Both the position numbers and the translations under genes were made by a program. Below, piece after piece: positions 52,148 through 61,327 of a stretch of 64,000 bases of DNA; the stretch's first letter is position 1, and each line of letters begins with the position of its first letter. Below the pieces are notes generated by a model. It was not told the origin of the DNA and did no database searches. It saw only the letters and a program-made list of their open reading frames with translations. Source of the DNA: Crocinitomicaceae bacterium (GTDB lineage Bacteria; Bacteroidota; Bacteroidia; Flavobacteriales_D; Crocinitomicaceae). Location: positions 1 to 64,000 of the forward strand of contig JAQXBM010000049.1 in assembly GCA_029252405.1 (NCBI GenBank), in the 5' to 3' direction.

Positions 52148-53068
52148 CTACAAATGAAGCATCAAATAACGGTATAACTCGACCATACACATAATATCGT
52201 ATTTAAATACCTTCTCATCAGGCGTATGAACATTGTCCTCAGGAGCGCCAATAAAGCACCAGTCCATGGGTAAATCAGAATGTTGCAAGACACCACCATC
52301 GCTTCCACCAGCAGATTCAACCTCCAGTTGGTAATCGACACCAGATTCCTTCGCCAATTCAATAATTCGATTCAAATACGATCTTCTCGGTAATCCTTTA
52401 TCCCGCATCGAAACGGCAACGCCACCACCATGCTTAACCCCGTTGGTCACCCAAGTGATATCAGAAATCAAGTTTTGTGTTAAGTTATATTTCTCGTACA
52501 AGTACGTCGCGCAGAATCCGACTGAATTTCCGCCGTGCTCCTCGTAAGTCGAGAAAACAATCGCACCATTTTCAAGTGTTTCAGCAACTTTTAATGCATT
52601 CCAAACCCCCAAACGGTTATCCAAATAAGGAGATTGAACGTATTGCTCTGTCTCTCTGAAATTCGGTTTAAATGTCAGTAAAGTCCCTCGATCCAACACG
52701 CGATCAGATACATATTGAATACTTCTGTCTTCTTCGGTCTCAATGACAATGAGTTCAGTTTCAATTTCACCTTGACTGTCTGATCCAACCAATTGCATTC
52801 CATCGATTGTTCTCGGTCCACCCACTTTGATGAGGTCTTTGTCGTATCCAACGGAAAATCCAATGCTGTCGATGTGCGCATAAATGGCCGTTCTTGGCTC
52901 ACCGAACACCAAAATTAGGCAATCCTGAAATCCTTCGCCGTAAACCAATTTTGGTTGCGTTTTCCAGTTCGATGAGTTCGATTTGACGTAGTCAATAATG
53001 AAATCTCTCATTGGACCTTCGTCACTCGCTGCAGCTCTAACCTCTGCTAGTTTTTTCAGTAATTCCAT
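52148..53068 (-). CDS. M42-like zinc aminopeptidase
   Basis: This 306-residue cytoplasmic peptidase retains the five-ligand two-metal pattern of the M20/M28/M42 clan: AIYAHIDSIGF (His, Asp), SPYLDNRLGVW (bridging Asp), FSTYEEHGG (catalytic Glu and metal Glu), GSDGGV (Asp) and DNVHTPDE (His). The PDZ-like insert between the first and second motifs (DGMQLVGSDSQGEIETELIV) fits M42. It is shorter than typical M42 enzymes (about 340-360). It is 8 nt downstream of yigZ on the minus strand. Confidence 0.82.
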   Translation of the reverse strand: MELLKKLAEVRAAASDEGPMRDFIIDYVKSNSSNWKTQPKLVYGEGFQDCLILVFGEPRTAIYAHIDSIGFSVGYDKDLIKVGGPRTIDGMQLVGSDSQGEIETELIVIETEEDRSIQYVSDRVLDRGTLLTFKPNFRETEQYVQSPYLDNRLGVWNALKVAETLENGAIVFSTYEEHGGNSVGFCATYLYEKYNLTQNLISDITWVTNGVKHGGGVAVSMRDKGLPRRSYLNRIIELAKESGVDYQLEVESAGGSDGGVLQHSDLPMDWCFIGAPEDNVHTPDEKVFKYDIMCMVELYRYLMLHL

Positions 53069-53076
53069 TAATCAGA

Positions 53077-53691
53077 CTAATAAATTCCTATTACATTGAT
53101 TTCAACCGAATCGAGATGGCTCAATTCTGCCTTTATTTCTTGCGCAAAGGTAACGCTAAGATTCGTTTTGATGCGACAACTGATTTCAAATTCGTGCTCC
53201 ACCATCTCCAATTGGTGTTTTTTGATGAGGTTCATCACAGTTGGCATGTCTGAGTATTCAAAATTGATATTGACCCATTCGTACACTTCACGCTCGACAA
53301 TTTTCCCAGCTAAAATCGCTTCTTTTGCTCCAGTTCGATAAGCATTGATGAGCCCACCAACGCCTAATTTTGTTCCTCCATAGTAGCGCAGAACAATGAT
53401 TAAAACGTTCGTAATTTCAAAGGATTGGAGTTGACCCAAAATTGGTGCTCCAGCAGAGTTTGAGGGTTCACCATCGTCGTTTGCTCGGTATTCATCACCT
53501 TTCAATCCGAAGCGATACGCATAACAGAAATGTCCTGCTTTTGGGTGTTCTTTCCGCGCTGCTTCGAGCAATTTCTTGGCTTCATCTGCCGTAGAACAGG
53601 GGAGGGCAATTCCAATAAATTTGGAGCCCTTTTCCGCGTAGAACCCTTCCGAGCGCTTCAAAAGTGTTAAGTATGTCGATTTCTCAGTCAA
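53077..53691 (-). CDS. yigZ: YigZ/IMPACT-family protein
   Basis: This 204-residue protein has the UPF0029/IMPACT N-terminal domain (KGSKFIGIALPCSTADEAKK, HPKAGHFCYAYRFG, DDGEPSNSAGAPILGQL, VLIIVLRYYGGTKLGVGGLI) and a C-terminal ferredoxin-like DUF1949 domain. The family is linked to translation-stress responses, but its bacterial role is unclear. It is cotranscribed with the M42-type peptidase, a common pairing for protein turnover in my reading; that link is inference. Confidence 0.9.
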   Translation of the reverse strand: MTEKSTYLTLLKRSEGFYAEKGSKFIGIALPCSTADEAKKLLEAARKEHPKAGHFCYAYRFGLKGDEYRANDDGEPSNSAGAPILGQLQSFEITNVLIIVLRYYGGTKLGVGGLINAYRTGAKEAILAGKIVEREVYEWVNINFEYSDMPTVMNLIKKHQLEMVEHEFEISCRIKTNLSVTFAQEIKAELSHLDSVEINVIGIY

Positions 53692-53720
53692 TTTTAGTAC
53701 TTTGATCGAAAGATTTGACC

Positions 53721-54224
53721 ATGCGATATTTCATGATTCTTAGTGCAATGTTACTCATTTTTTCTGCTTGCAAAGAGGATGAGCCAGTTGATCCGTGTAC
53801 GAACGGTTTTTTAGATCCGGGAGAAGATGCAGTAGACTGCGGCGGAGATTGTTCACCATGTGTGAATACACCCGTTACTTTCCTTAATCTCGACGTCAAC
53901 GGAATAAATACGGCAATGCTCAGTTATGAAATGGATTACGACGTTTCATCATGGAGTTTGCAGTTGTCGAATGATTCACTGAATATCCAAATTGGATTTG
54001 GAAACACAGGCGATGTTGGGACTTATCCAATTGATGCAACGGCGAGCTACCTCTACAGAGATGGAGCGCAATACCTCGGGCAAACTGAAGGTGTATATTC
54101 GATTAGTGATCACGATGTCGCAAATGATTTAATGAGCGGGTTTTTCCAGATCAAGTTCTTTAGACCTGGCTTCGTGGACACATTGGAAATTGCCAATGGA
54201 CAGTTTGAGAATTTTGGATACTGA
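53721..54224 (+). CDS. Small Cys-rich-linker lipoprotein
   Basis: This is a 167-residue protein. ATG 53721 is chosen over an upstream in-frame TTG. The lipobox is IFSACKED. It is followed by a CTNGFLDPGEDAVDCGGDC motif, a Cys-rich linker common in secreted Bacteroidota proteins, and then a beta-sandwich (LNLDVNGINTAMLSYEMDYD, LNIQIGFGNTGDVGTYPIDA) similar to DUF6252-like lipoproteins. The function is unknown. Confidence 0.7.
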   Translation: MRYFMILSAMLLIFSACKEDEPVDPCTNGFLDPGEDAVDCGGDCSPCVNTPVTFLNLDVNGINTAMLSYEMDYDVSSWSLQLSNDSLNIQIGFGNTGDVGTYPIDATASYLYRDGAQYLGQTEGVYSISDHDVANDLMSGFFQIKFFRPGFVDTLEIANGQFENFGY

Positions 54225-54261
54225 TCGAGTAGTTAAGTCTGTAATCATTTCATCTTTCAAT

Positions 54262-54289
54262 AAAAAAAGGCGAACCCAAGTCCGCCTTT
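54262..54289 (-). terminator. Terminator of the GyrI-like gene
   Basis: On the minus strand AAAGGCG pairs with CGCCTTT, with inner GT/AC pairing, followed by a run of seven Ts. It lies between convergent genes and may serve both. Confidence 0.82.
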
Positions 54290-54318
54290 CAATTGTTTAA
54301 TCTTTTATTTCAATCCAA

Positions 54319-55242
54319 TTACTTCAACGGGAAATGCACCCTCGTAATTAGTTCAGTTGCTTCTACCTCATTCGGATTATTGTGATACGTCTCGAACGGA
54401 TGAATCTTCTTATTCACAGGAATTTCTTTGCTTCTTTGCATGTTGTACAAAGCAGACCAAGCATTTCCAAGATGTTGATACGGTCCAACGTGCTCCAAAG
54501 TATAAACTGGCGTTGAAGGAATTTTCCCACTCGTGAGTCCTTCAGGAAGATCAGAAGGAATAGCACTAACAGGGATTCCTGAAACGTACTCCACACGATT
54601 GTTTTTCAAATCCCATTCGCTGTACTGCGTAAATGGAGCACCCGCTGATTCAGTACCAGTTTTATTCATGAAATCCATTATGCGCGGCATGTCCTCAGAC
54701 ATTTTCTTGCCCATCGTTTCGATGGAGCACGAAGTGTAAATTCCAACGTACTCTTGCTCTGAAATTGTTTCTTTCCCGGTGAAATTAAGTTTAGAATGAA
54801 CTTTTCCATCTTCCACGAAATCTTTGAGCATTCGCAGCCCACGATCGTAATCCATGCCGATGTACATTTCCATCATTTTCTTCATCCAAAACATGAAGAA
54901 CGGCAAAGAGCTATCCATTACCCACGTCGCTTCCGTTTGATTGCCTTTCGTCTGCAATTGGAAATGAATTTTCGCTTTCGATTTCCAAGGTTTCAAGAAT
55001 TGAAGATCAATCTCAATGGATTTATTCTCGTCTTCCTTTACAATTTGCATGTTCCCAGAACCCGAACGAGGTCCTTCCCATTCATACGATTTCTTGTCAT
55101 CAGCAACGTTCACTTTTGCTTCTGGATCTGCAATCAACCATGGAGACCATTTGGTCCAAGTTGAGAAATCATTCACGGTATTGAATACCTTTTCGATGGG
55201 TGCGCTAATTAAAACGCTTCGGCTAACGGCTATTTTTGACAT
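54319..55242 (-). CDS. SRPBCC-domain protein fused to a GyrI-like effector-binding domain
   Basis: This is a 307-residue protein. The start is set at 55242 (MSKIAVSRSVLISAPIEKVF), where the SRPBCC/START-like fold begins, rather than 16 codons upstream. The first 150 residues form the ligand-pocket domain. The rest (from EQEYVGIYTSCSIETMG through YTLEHVGPYQHLGNAWSALY) is the GyrI/AraC effector-binding domain. It has no DNA-binding region, so it is more likely a small-molecule binder or hydrolase than a regulator. It is 16 nt downstream of the hydroxybutyryl-CoA dehydrogenase gene. Confidence 0.82.
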   Translation of the reverse strand: MSKIAVSRSVLISAPIEKVFNTVNDFSTWTKWSPWLIADPEAKVNVADDKKSYEWEGPRSGSGNMQIVKEDENKSIEIDLQFLKPWKSKAKIHFQLQTKGNQTEATWVMDSSLPFFMFWMKKMMEMYIGMDYDRGLRMLKDFVEDGKVHSKLNFTGKETISEQEYVGIYTSCSIETMGKKMSEDMPRIMDFMNKTGTESAGAPFTQYSEWDLKNNRVEYVSGIPVSAIPSDLPEGLTSGKIPSTPVYTLEHVGPYQHLGNAWSALYNMQRSKEIPVNKKIHPFETYHNNPNEVEATELITRVHFPLK

Positions 55243-55258
55243 CGTGGTTGGTGTTAAG

Positions 55259-56146
55259 TTATTTCTTGAAATTGTCGGCAACAACCACATTCTTGCGGTC
55301 TGCCCAAGAGTAGAAACCTTCTCCAGATTTCGCTCCTTTTTTTCCTGCTGCGACCATGTTCACTAACAATGGGCACGGCGCATACTTTGAGTTCCCTAGA
55401 CCTTCGTGTAATACTTCCATAATGGCTAAACAAACGTCCAATCCGATGAAATCAGCTAATTTCAATGGTCCCATTGGGTGAGCCATTCCTAGCATCATCA
55501 CAGTATCAATTTCTTCAACGCCAGCAACACCCTCGTTCAAAGTGATAATCGCTTCGTTGATCATTGGCATCAAGATTCTATTCGCAACAAATCCAGGGTA
55601 ATCGTTTACTTCAACTGGAACTTTGTTCAATTTACGTGAAGTTTCCATGATCAACTCTGTCACCTCGTTAGAAGTAGAGTATCCGCGGATAATTTCTACC
55701 AATTTCATCACTGGAACTGGATTCATGAAGTGCATTCCAATTACTTTGTCTGGACGTGATGTTGCCGCAGCGATTTTTGTAATAGAAATGGATGAAGTAT
55801 TCGTCGCAAGGATAGCGTGATCTTCCGTCATCTGATCCATGTCCTTGAAAATCTTCAATTTTAAATCAACATTCTCCGTAGCAGCTTCAACCACTAAATC
55901 AACATCCTTCAATCCATCTTTCATTGAAGTGTACGTTGTAATATTGTGCAATGTGGCAGTTTTATCGGCCTCAGTGATTTTCTCTTTGGCCAATTGACGA
56001 TCCAAGTTTTTTGTAATCGTTGCAAGACCTTTGTCAAGACTCGCCTGCGCGATATCAATTAACGATACTCTATATCCAAATTGTGCAAATGTATGGGCGA
56101 TTCCATTCCCCATTGTTCCTGCTCCAATAACTGCTACGTTTTTCAT
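55259..56146 (-). CDS. hbd: 3-hydroxybutyryl-CoA dehydrogenase
   Basis: This 295-residue cytoplasmic enzyme oxidises 3-hydroxyacyl-CoA with NAD. It has the Rossmann motif VIGAGTMGNGIAHTFAQFGY, the catalytic-dyad regions MHFMNPVPVMKLVEII (His) and the matching Glu of that motif, VNDYPGFVANRI, and the C-terminal AHPMGPLKLADFIGLDV domain. It is the single-function type, not the large FadB. It leads a two-gene unit with the GyrI-like protein. Confidence 0.94.
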   Translation of the reverse strand: MKNVAVIGAGTMGNGIAHTFAQFGYRVSLIDIAQASLDKGLATITKNLDRQLAKEKITEADKTATLHNITTYTSMKDGLKDVDLVVEAATENVDLKLKIFKDMDQMTEDHAILATNTSSISITKIAAATSRPDKVIGMHFMNPVPVMKLVEIIRGYSTSNEVTELIMETSRKLNKVPVEVNDYPGFVANRILMPMINEAIITLNEGVAGVEEIDTVMMLGMAHPMGPLKLADFIGLDVCLAIMEVLHEGLGNSKYAPCPLLVNMVAAGKKGAKSGEGFYSWADRKNVVVADNFKK

Positions 56147-56314
56147 TCTTATGTGTTTTTGCTAGCAAAGATAATAAAGAAATTAGCGCAAACCCCACCT
56201 GTCAATTATTGGCTTGAATCAGCTTTGCGTCAGCTCTCAATAGAAGTTGCTGGCGAGATTGAATTTCTATTTTTTTGACAAATTCCTTTCTGAATTAACC
56301 GTAACTTCGTGGTG

Positions 56315-56719
56315 ATGGATTCGAAAGAGAACAATTATGTGCTTTACGACGGAGATTGTGGTTTCTGCAATCGCTCTGTTGCCTTCATTTTGAAGCACGA
56401 GAGTTCTTCAGCCATTCATTTTGCGCCCATACAATCAACTTATACGAAAGAGTTGTTCAAAAAGAATAATTGGGAAGAACCCAACTTGAGTACTTTCTAT
56501 TTTATTCAGGATGGAAAAAAGTTAGAGCGATCTGCGGCAGCATTCGAAGTGCTTAAGTACCTGAAATCTCCAGTTCGTTGGTTGCGTATATTTCGATTCA
56601 TTCCGAGAAAAATTACTGATTGGATCTACGATCAAGTGGCAAAAAGACGGCAACGAATATCAAAAGGATTTTGTGTGATGCCCACGCCAGATCAGCGCAC
56701 GCGTTTTGTTTTGGTCTAA
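56315..56719 (+). CDS. DCC-family (DUF393) thiol-disulfide oxidoreductase-like protein
   Basis: This is a 134-residue protein. ATG 56315 is preferred to two GTG codons directly before it. It carries the family motif YDGDCGFCNRSVAFILKHE, with the DxxCxxC thiol pair, and a C-terminal RIFRFIPRKITDWIYDQVAK segment. The proposed role is thiol-disulfide exchange; no partner is known. It is transcribed alone and converges on the next gene with an 8-nt gap. Confidence 0.87.
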   Translation: MDSKENNYVLYDGDCGFCNRSVAFILKHESSSAIHFAPIQSTYTKELFKKNNWEEPNLSTFYFIQDGKKLERSAAAFEVLKYLKSPVRWLRIFRFIPRKITDWIYDQVAKRRQRISKGFCVMPTPDQRTRFVLV

Positions 56720-56727
56720 AAATGAGA

Positions 56728-57759
56728 TTAAAAGAACGTTACGCCAATCTGTAACTCTAAATGCAGCGTAAGGATTTGTCCCATTGTCGTTAGTTCGAGA
56801 AAACGAGAATTCTTATGGAACACGCTGAGTTCAGTTGCAAGCTTCTCGACATTTTCTTTCGTCGAAAGGTGCTCATTTTTCATTCTACGAAGCAAGCTTT
56901 TCGTTTTTTGCTTGGTCGCTAAGTACCGCTTTCTCATGGCTACGCGCTCTTGCCGTTTGTATTGTTCAGCCGTGGAGGCACTCATTAGTTCTTGAGCCAA
57001 TTCAACCATGGAGCGGTTGTCGGAATAATACTGAGGGAGGTAAATGTTCTTTCTCCCTTCGTAGGATTGTTGATCGAAGTCCATGGCCCGTAATCGATAT
57101 TGAATGTTGTCGAAGTCTTGCGTGATTTCAACCACAAAATTGTAAGCGCGCATATCACCCAAAAGTCGCGTAAAGCAGCGCTCGTTGAACTTAACGAATT
57201 CCTTGGCAAAACGCATTCGATTCTCAATTTTTTCATTCTCATGCTTGGAGAGGAATTCATCGCACGGAACACCCACAATGTGATCTTCAACCAATGTGTC
57301 TTTGTCGACTAAGAAGGAAATCTTATCGGGCGAAAAAATATCTTCCAATTCCAAACCATACACACGAGAGGCGTCCGCTCGCTTGATGTAGTAGAAGTCG
57401 TAGTTATCGTTAAGTTCATTTACTACTTTGATTCTGAAAGGCTTCGAGTTACCGAAGGTACAGAAATCGATGTTTTCAATTTTAAGGAATGGGATCTTAT
57501 CGCCGTCAGCTACAAGCATTTCGTAAATACCGATTAACTGATCGTTTAACCCTTCGCGATCCGCAGAATCGTAAATTGCCCCTCTCCAAAGCGTATCATT
57601 GTCGTTTTTATCTAAGATCGGAATGAGATCGCGATAACGCGTCAAGTCTTCATAAGAAATTGGGAGCTGTACAAGTCGAGAATACTTACTCAAATGCTCC
57701 TTCAGAGCACCTTTGATTTTGTAGAAAGGTTTTCGATACTCGATGTGATTGTACTCCAT
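56728..57759 (-). CDS. Conserved Bacteroidota protein of unknown function
   Basis: This is a 343-residue cytoplasmic protein. The start is set at 57759 (MEYNHIEYRKPFYKIKGAL), 12 codons below the upper limit. The N-terminal part is helical and charged. The middle has FCTFGNSKPFRIKVVNELND and DFYYIKRADASRVYGLELED. A later LRAMDFDQQSYEGRKNIYLP segment, with a preceding LLGDMRAYNFVVE, is vaguely like the catalytic and DFG-like loops of kinase folds, but this is weak. A basic helix (RQERVAMRKRYLATKQKTKS) follows. It lies 59 nt after the DNA methyltransferase gene. Confidence 0.6.
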   Translation of the reverse strand: MEYNHIEYRKPFYKIKGALKEHLSKYSRLVQLPISYEDLTRYRDLIPILDKNDNDTLWRGAIYDSADREGLNDQLIGIYEMLVADGDKIPFLKIENIDFCTFGNSKPFRIKVVNELNDNYDFYYIKRADASRVYGLELEDIFSPDKISFLVDKDTLVEDHIVGVPCDEFLSKHENEKIENRMRFAKEFVKFNERCFTRLLGDMRAYNFVVEITQDFDNIQYRLRAMDFDQQSYEGRKNIYLPQYYSDNRSMVELAQELMSASTAEQYKRQERVAMRKRYLATKQKTKSLLRRMKNEHLSTKENVEKLATELSVFHKNSRFLELTTMGQILTLHLELQIGVTFF

Positions 57760-57818
57760 GATTTTCGTCTGATTGTCGACAACAAAGAACAGCATTCTCC
57801 CTGAAAGATCATAATGAG

Positions 57819-59315
57819 TTAATCACTGAAAATAAAAAGCTTACGAATTTTCCCTGGTTGCGCCCAGTTCATGGTTCCATCCATTTTTAGCGAGTGTAAA
57901 TAATGCTCAATTGCCGGATTCTTTAAAGCCGATAAAACACGTTGTGCTTCTTTCTTATTGCTCATAGGAATATATGCCTGGAGCGATTGATTTGCTTGCC
58001 ATCGACCTGAAAATAGTTGAGGTTGAAAGGTCTTGCGACCATACGCTTCCCATACTACTTTATGTTTAGTGAAATTGTACTTCCCAACGCCGAGAAGCGC
58101 CCACCAATATCCGCGTTCTCTCCAGGTTTGAATCATTTGACCTTTTCTATTACTGAGTGCAGACTTATTCAATTCTAGGTAGTTCCATAAGAGGGCGTGC
58201 GATTGTATCACTTCGAGTTCAAGTGGTTTACCATCGAGGGAGTAGGGAAGCAATACCCATCTTCGCGCGTGACCGTTGTTCGGTTTGAAGTTATCGGCAA
58301 TCAACAGCGGAAAAACGAAAATCTTGGGTAAGAGTATTTCATCATTCAAAAGGCAATTGTGTTCATCGATTTCTTCGTAAGAGCTGAAAAAGAAAATGCG
58401 ATTGGCACCCGAGGTATTGATTCCTTGTCGCGGTTTCGAATCCTTATTTAACGGAATTGACTTGAAATCAAATAGGGGAGAAGGTGCATCTTTATCGAAG
58501 ATGCTCAGTGGTCCCGTAATCGTGAGAATGGGAGCGGCGCGTTTTTCCAACCATTCATTCTTGATGTTTCGATAATATTGGATTGGAAAACGAGCGTGTT
58601 TATCTTTTTGATAATGGACGAGCCCATGTCGTGTGGATACATCTTCAAAAACCTTTATTTCATTGAAATCGTAGACTTCTTCTAGCGAAAAGTCCGTGCC
58701 TTTGACATTGTAACGACGGAAAGAATCATGCGCACCATCATTCAGGAGTAGTGATAGAGGTTGAAAGAAATAAGCATTTCCATTTGGCGCGAGGAAATCA
58801 GCAATGGACTTTTGAATGACAAGTGCAGCAATATCAACACGTGATCCTCCGAGTAGCATTTTCTTGGTGTCCTGAACGAGATCGTATTCAATAAATAAAG
58901 GCTTCAATTTCGTTTTGTATTCGGCAGGAAGATCGGTAAAGTTCATCCAAGGTGGATTACCAAAAATGATATCGTACTCTTTTGTTTCCAGTTCGAAAAA
59001 ATCTGAATTGGAGAAGTTCGCGCTCATATCTAGACCGTATTCTTTTTTGAATCGGGCCAAAGCTTCTGTGTAAAAGTAGTCGTTTAATTCATTTCCATAC
59101 AGCCGATTGGTGGGCAACTCATTTATTTTGAGTCCATTTGATAGTCCAATCTTGATTAGCGCTTCGAGTAGATTTCCGAGTCCCATTGTGGGGTCAAAAA
59201 CAGTCGATCCGTTGATCCATGAATTATAAATTCCAAATTGGTTGCTAGCAAAAATTGCCCAATCATAGGGGGTGAATTTCACGCCGATACGGTAAGATGT
59301 GGTATCCGTTGTCAT
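57819..59315 (-). CDS. Solitary adenine-N6 DNA methyltransferase (TaqI/Eco57I type)
   Basis: This is a 498-residue protein. Start 59315 (MTTDTTSYRIGVKFTPYDWA) is chosen. Motif I is TVFDPTMGLGNLLEALI, the acidic motif II is LYGNELND, and the catalytic motif IV is YDIIFGNPPWMNF, the NPPW type of N6-adenine enzymes. The C-terminal part (WWALLGVGKYNFTKHKVVWE, GRKTFQPQLFSGRWQANQSL) matches TaqI-like target-recognition domains. No restriction endonuclease lies in the window, so it is an orphan methylase or a type IIG remnant without a nuclease domain. Confidence 0.82.
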   Translation of the reverse strand: MTTDTTSYRIGVKFTPYDWAIFASNQFGIYNSWINGSTVFDPTMGLGNLLEALIKIGLSNGLKINELPTNRLYGNELNDYFYTEALARFKKEYGLDMSANFSNSDFFELETKEYDIIFGNPPWMNFTDLPAEYKTKLKPLFIEYDLVQDTKKMLLGGSRVDIAALVIQKSIADFLAPNGNAYFFQPLSLLLNDGAHDSFRRYNVKGTDFSLEEVYDFNEIKVFEDVSTRHGLVHYQKDKHARFPIQYYRNIKNEWLEKRAAPILTITGPLSIFDKDAPSPLFDFKSIPLNKDSKPRQGINTSGANRIFFFSSYEEIDEHNCLLNDEILLPKIFVFPLLIADNFKPNNGHARRWVLLPYSLDGKPLELEVIQSHALLWNYLELNKSALSNRKGQMIQTWRERGYWWALLGVGKYNFTKHKVVWEAYGRKTFQPQLFSGRWQANQSLQAYIPMSNKKEAQRVLSALKNPAIEHYLHSLKMDGTMNWAQPGKIRKLFIFSD

Positions 59316-59349
59316 CGTGTAGCAGAATCTGATGTATCTCAAGATACGA

Positions 59350-60051
59350 TTAATTCTCCGCTTCCAGCTCTTTCATAACGGTTATAATCTCTTCTGGAGA
59401 ATAGTAGACGGCTCTTTTGTACGCTTTGTACTTCACTTTTGCATCGGACTTATTCAGAACATAGTCTTCCCAGTCGTAGAGTTGCCACCCCAATCCTTTC
59501 TCGACTGTCATGCGGTCAATCTCTCCTTCGTACTCACGTTTTCCCTTCTTATTGGTGTAGTTGAAAAGTCGTCCTAGAATCCCGAAAAAACCTCGATTGG
59601 AGTAGTCTACTATATGGTTTAATTCGTGCCCTAGAACACCGACAGCCCCGTTAAATCCAACTTGTTCCAAAGTAGCAACGCTATCACCAGTATTGGGCTT
59701 AATACGAATAACGTATTTCCTTTTGGAACGTCTACGAAATAGAATTGATCCTATCGTAGGACGTGCGTTTAACGAAGCCTTGATTTTGGCTTCTTTGAAT
59801 ACGATTTTCGTGCTGTCTAGTTCAGGATAGTAAGATAAAGCAGATAGGATTTCAGTCTCAAATTGAGGAATCAGCGTTTTGTTGTAAGAACAGGCTTTGC
59901 GCATTGAGTCTATATTGGAAGCGAACTTCGTGCTATCCAAATGCCTAACTTGCTTTACTTGAGAGTGACAGTTAACTCCCAAAAGGAGGAACCCGATAAA
60001 TAATTGATATTTGAGAAAGGTTCTAATTGTGGTAAGTGGTAAAAATTTCAA
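59350..60051 (-). CDS. Exported HExxH metallopeptidase-like protein
   Basis: This 233-residue protein has a signal peptide or lipobox (LLLGVNCHSQ; cleavage at Ser or lipidation at Cys are both possible). It contains a zinc motif GVLGHELNHIVDY (about 144-156) and a later REYEGEIDRMTVEKGLGW helix that could supply the third ligand. It resembles small zincin-like proteins of Bacteroidota but lacks a named family. Its start overlaps the TerB-like gene by 29 nt. Confidence 0.65.
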   Translation of the reverse strand: MKFLPLTTIRTFLKYQLFIGFLLLGVNCHSQVKQVRHLDSTKFASNIDSMRKACSYNKTLIPQFETEILSALSYYPELDSTKIVFKEAKIKASLNARPTIGSILFRRRSKRKYVIRIKPNTGDSVATLEQVGFNGAVGVLGHELNHIVDYSNRGFFGILGRLFNYTNKKGKREYEGEIDRMTVEKGLGWQLYDWEDYVLNKSDAKVKYKAYKRAVYYSPEEIITVMKELEAEN

Positions 60052-60424
60052 TCAATCGAGCCGGAGGAACAATCTTATTTTCATAATCATGCATCTCTCT
60101 CAAAACCGTATTTGTCGCACTTGGATGCAGCCCCATTCGAATTCCAAGGTCCTTGATGTATTCCATTTCTCTTTCGTCAATTTCCAAATCGACATTCATC
60201 AATAAGATCAACCGCTGAAATTGTACAATTCGTTCAGATTCCAGCTTTGGTGCTCGAAATTCGATGTTTTCTTCGAACAATCGTTTGAATTCATCCTTTG
60301 TGACTCCCATTTGCGCAGCAAGAGAAAGTAGAAATTGAAATTCTACATCGCGAATTTTGTCGTCTGACTGCGCCATTTTCACAAGCTGAGCCAGTAATCC
60401 TAATTTTTCATTTTCTTCTGACAT
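60023..60424 (-). CDS. TerB-like helical protein
   Basis: This 133-residue cytoplasmic protein is entirely helical, with the TerB-domain pattern KLGLLAQLVKMAQSDDKIRD, VEFQFLLSLAAQMGVTKDEF, and a second paired repeat VDLEIDEREMEYIKDLGIRM. TerB-like modules are linked to tellurite resistance and phage defence, but no ter genes are present here, so no function is assigned. It lies 9 nt after the hydrolase gene and overlaps the HExxH gene. Confidence 0.78.
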   Translation of the reverse strand: MSEENEKLGLLAQLVKMAQSDDKIRDVEFQFLLSLAAQMGVTKDEFKRLFEENIEFRAPKLESERIVQFQRLILLMNVDLEIDEREMEYIKDLGIRMGLHPSATNTVLREMHDYENKIVPPARLIEIFTTYHN

Positions 60425-60433
60425 GTGAATATC

Positions 60434-61258
60434 TTAGTGTTGGAAGAATGCAAGTAGATGCTCGCATACTTTTTCTAATCCCAAAGGTAACTGTTTTTCT
60501 GTCCAAGGTTGTTTCGCTCCAAAAGTGTGCTGTTCGTTGGGGATCCTGATAAGTTCAACACCCACCCAGTTAGCGATTGCCTCGCCTTCTTCCACTTTGA
60601 CAGCCGGGTCATCTTCTCCATGGATCACGCAGATTGGAACTTGCGCATTTTTTGAAAAGTATTCGATATTCAAACGATTTTGGTTCTTTAAGAAATCCTC
60701 ATACTGCGAATACTCCAACGGCATCTCTTGCTTCGTTCGTCCATTGGTTTCGAAACGAATTTCCTTTGATTTCCAATTTTCCAATACTTCTCCAGAAGGA
60801 AAACGACTACCGATATCAGAAATGGGAGCAAGCGCAGCGATTTTGGAAATGGATGAATGCTGAGATTGAAGTAAAACCATTCCGCCAGCTCTAGAATGGC
60901 CTAGAAGGAAAATGTGTTCGGCGTCCTGTACTTTTTCTTGAGCGAGTGAAATAATGATTTCCATGTCGCTCAATTCATTCGAATAGCAATTTTTGGAAAA
61001 GGCTTCTAAATCCGGGAAGTCTATTCCATTTTCAACCGTTCCGCCATTGTGACTCACGTTGTATTTCAGAAACCCAAATCCCCTTTGAACGAAATAATCT
61101 TCCATCAAATTCCAGGCTCCCCAATCCTTGTAGCCCTTGTATCCATGACTGAAAATAATCAGGCGTTTGTTCCAGTTTTCAGGGATTATCATATCGTACA
61201 AACTCAATCTATTTTGGGCACCACGGTATTGAGCGTTCTTTTCGGAAATTCTATGCAT
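60434..61258 (-). CDS. Alpha/beta-hydrolase
   Basis: This 274-residue cytoplasmic hydrolase has an oxyanion segment IIFSHGYKGYKDWGAW, the nucleophile elbow LLGHSRAGG (Ser at about 121), an acid in VCVIHGEDDPAVKVEEGEAI-like sequence (VPICVIHGEDDPAVKVEE) and the catalytic His in IPNEQHTFGAKQ. This is a complete triad of the dienelactone hydrolase/BAAT-like type. The substrate is unknown. It is the first gene of a unit with the TerB-like and HExxH genes. Confidence 0.85.
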   Translation of the reverse strand: MHRISEKNAQYRGAQNRLSLYDMIIPENWNKRLIIFSHGYKGYKDWGAWNLMEDYFVQRGFGFLKYNVSHNGGTVENGIDFPDLEAFSKNCYSNELSDMEIIISLAQEKVQDAEHIFLLGHSRAGGMVLLQSQHSSISKIAALAPISDIGSRFPSGEVLENWKSKEIRFETNGRTKQEMPLEYSQYEDFLKNQNRLNIEYFSKNAQVPICVIHGEDDPAVKVEEGEAIANWVGVELIRIPNEQHTFGAKQPWTEKQLPLGLEKVCEHLLAFFQH

Positions 61259-61327
61259 GATGGAAAGTTAATAAATGCTTTATTCAGAGCAAAGTTAGAG
61301 CGATAGATTTGCTTATCTTCGCCGTTC

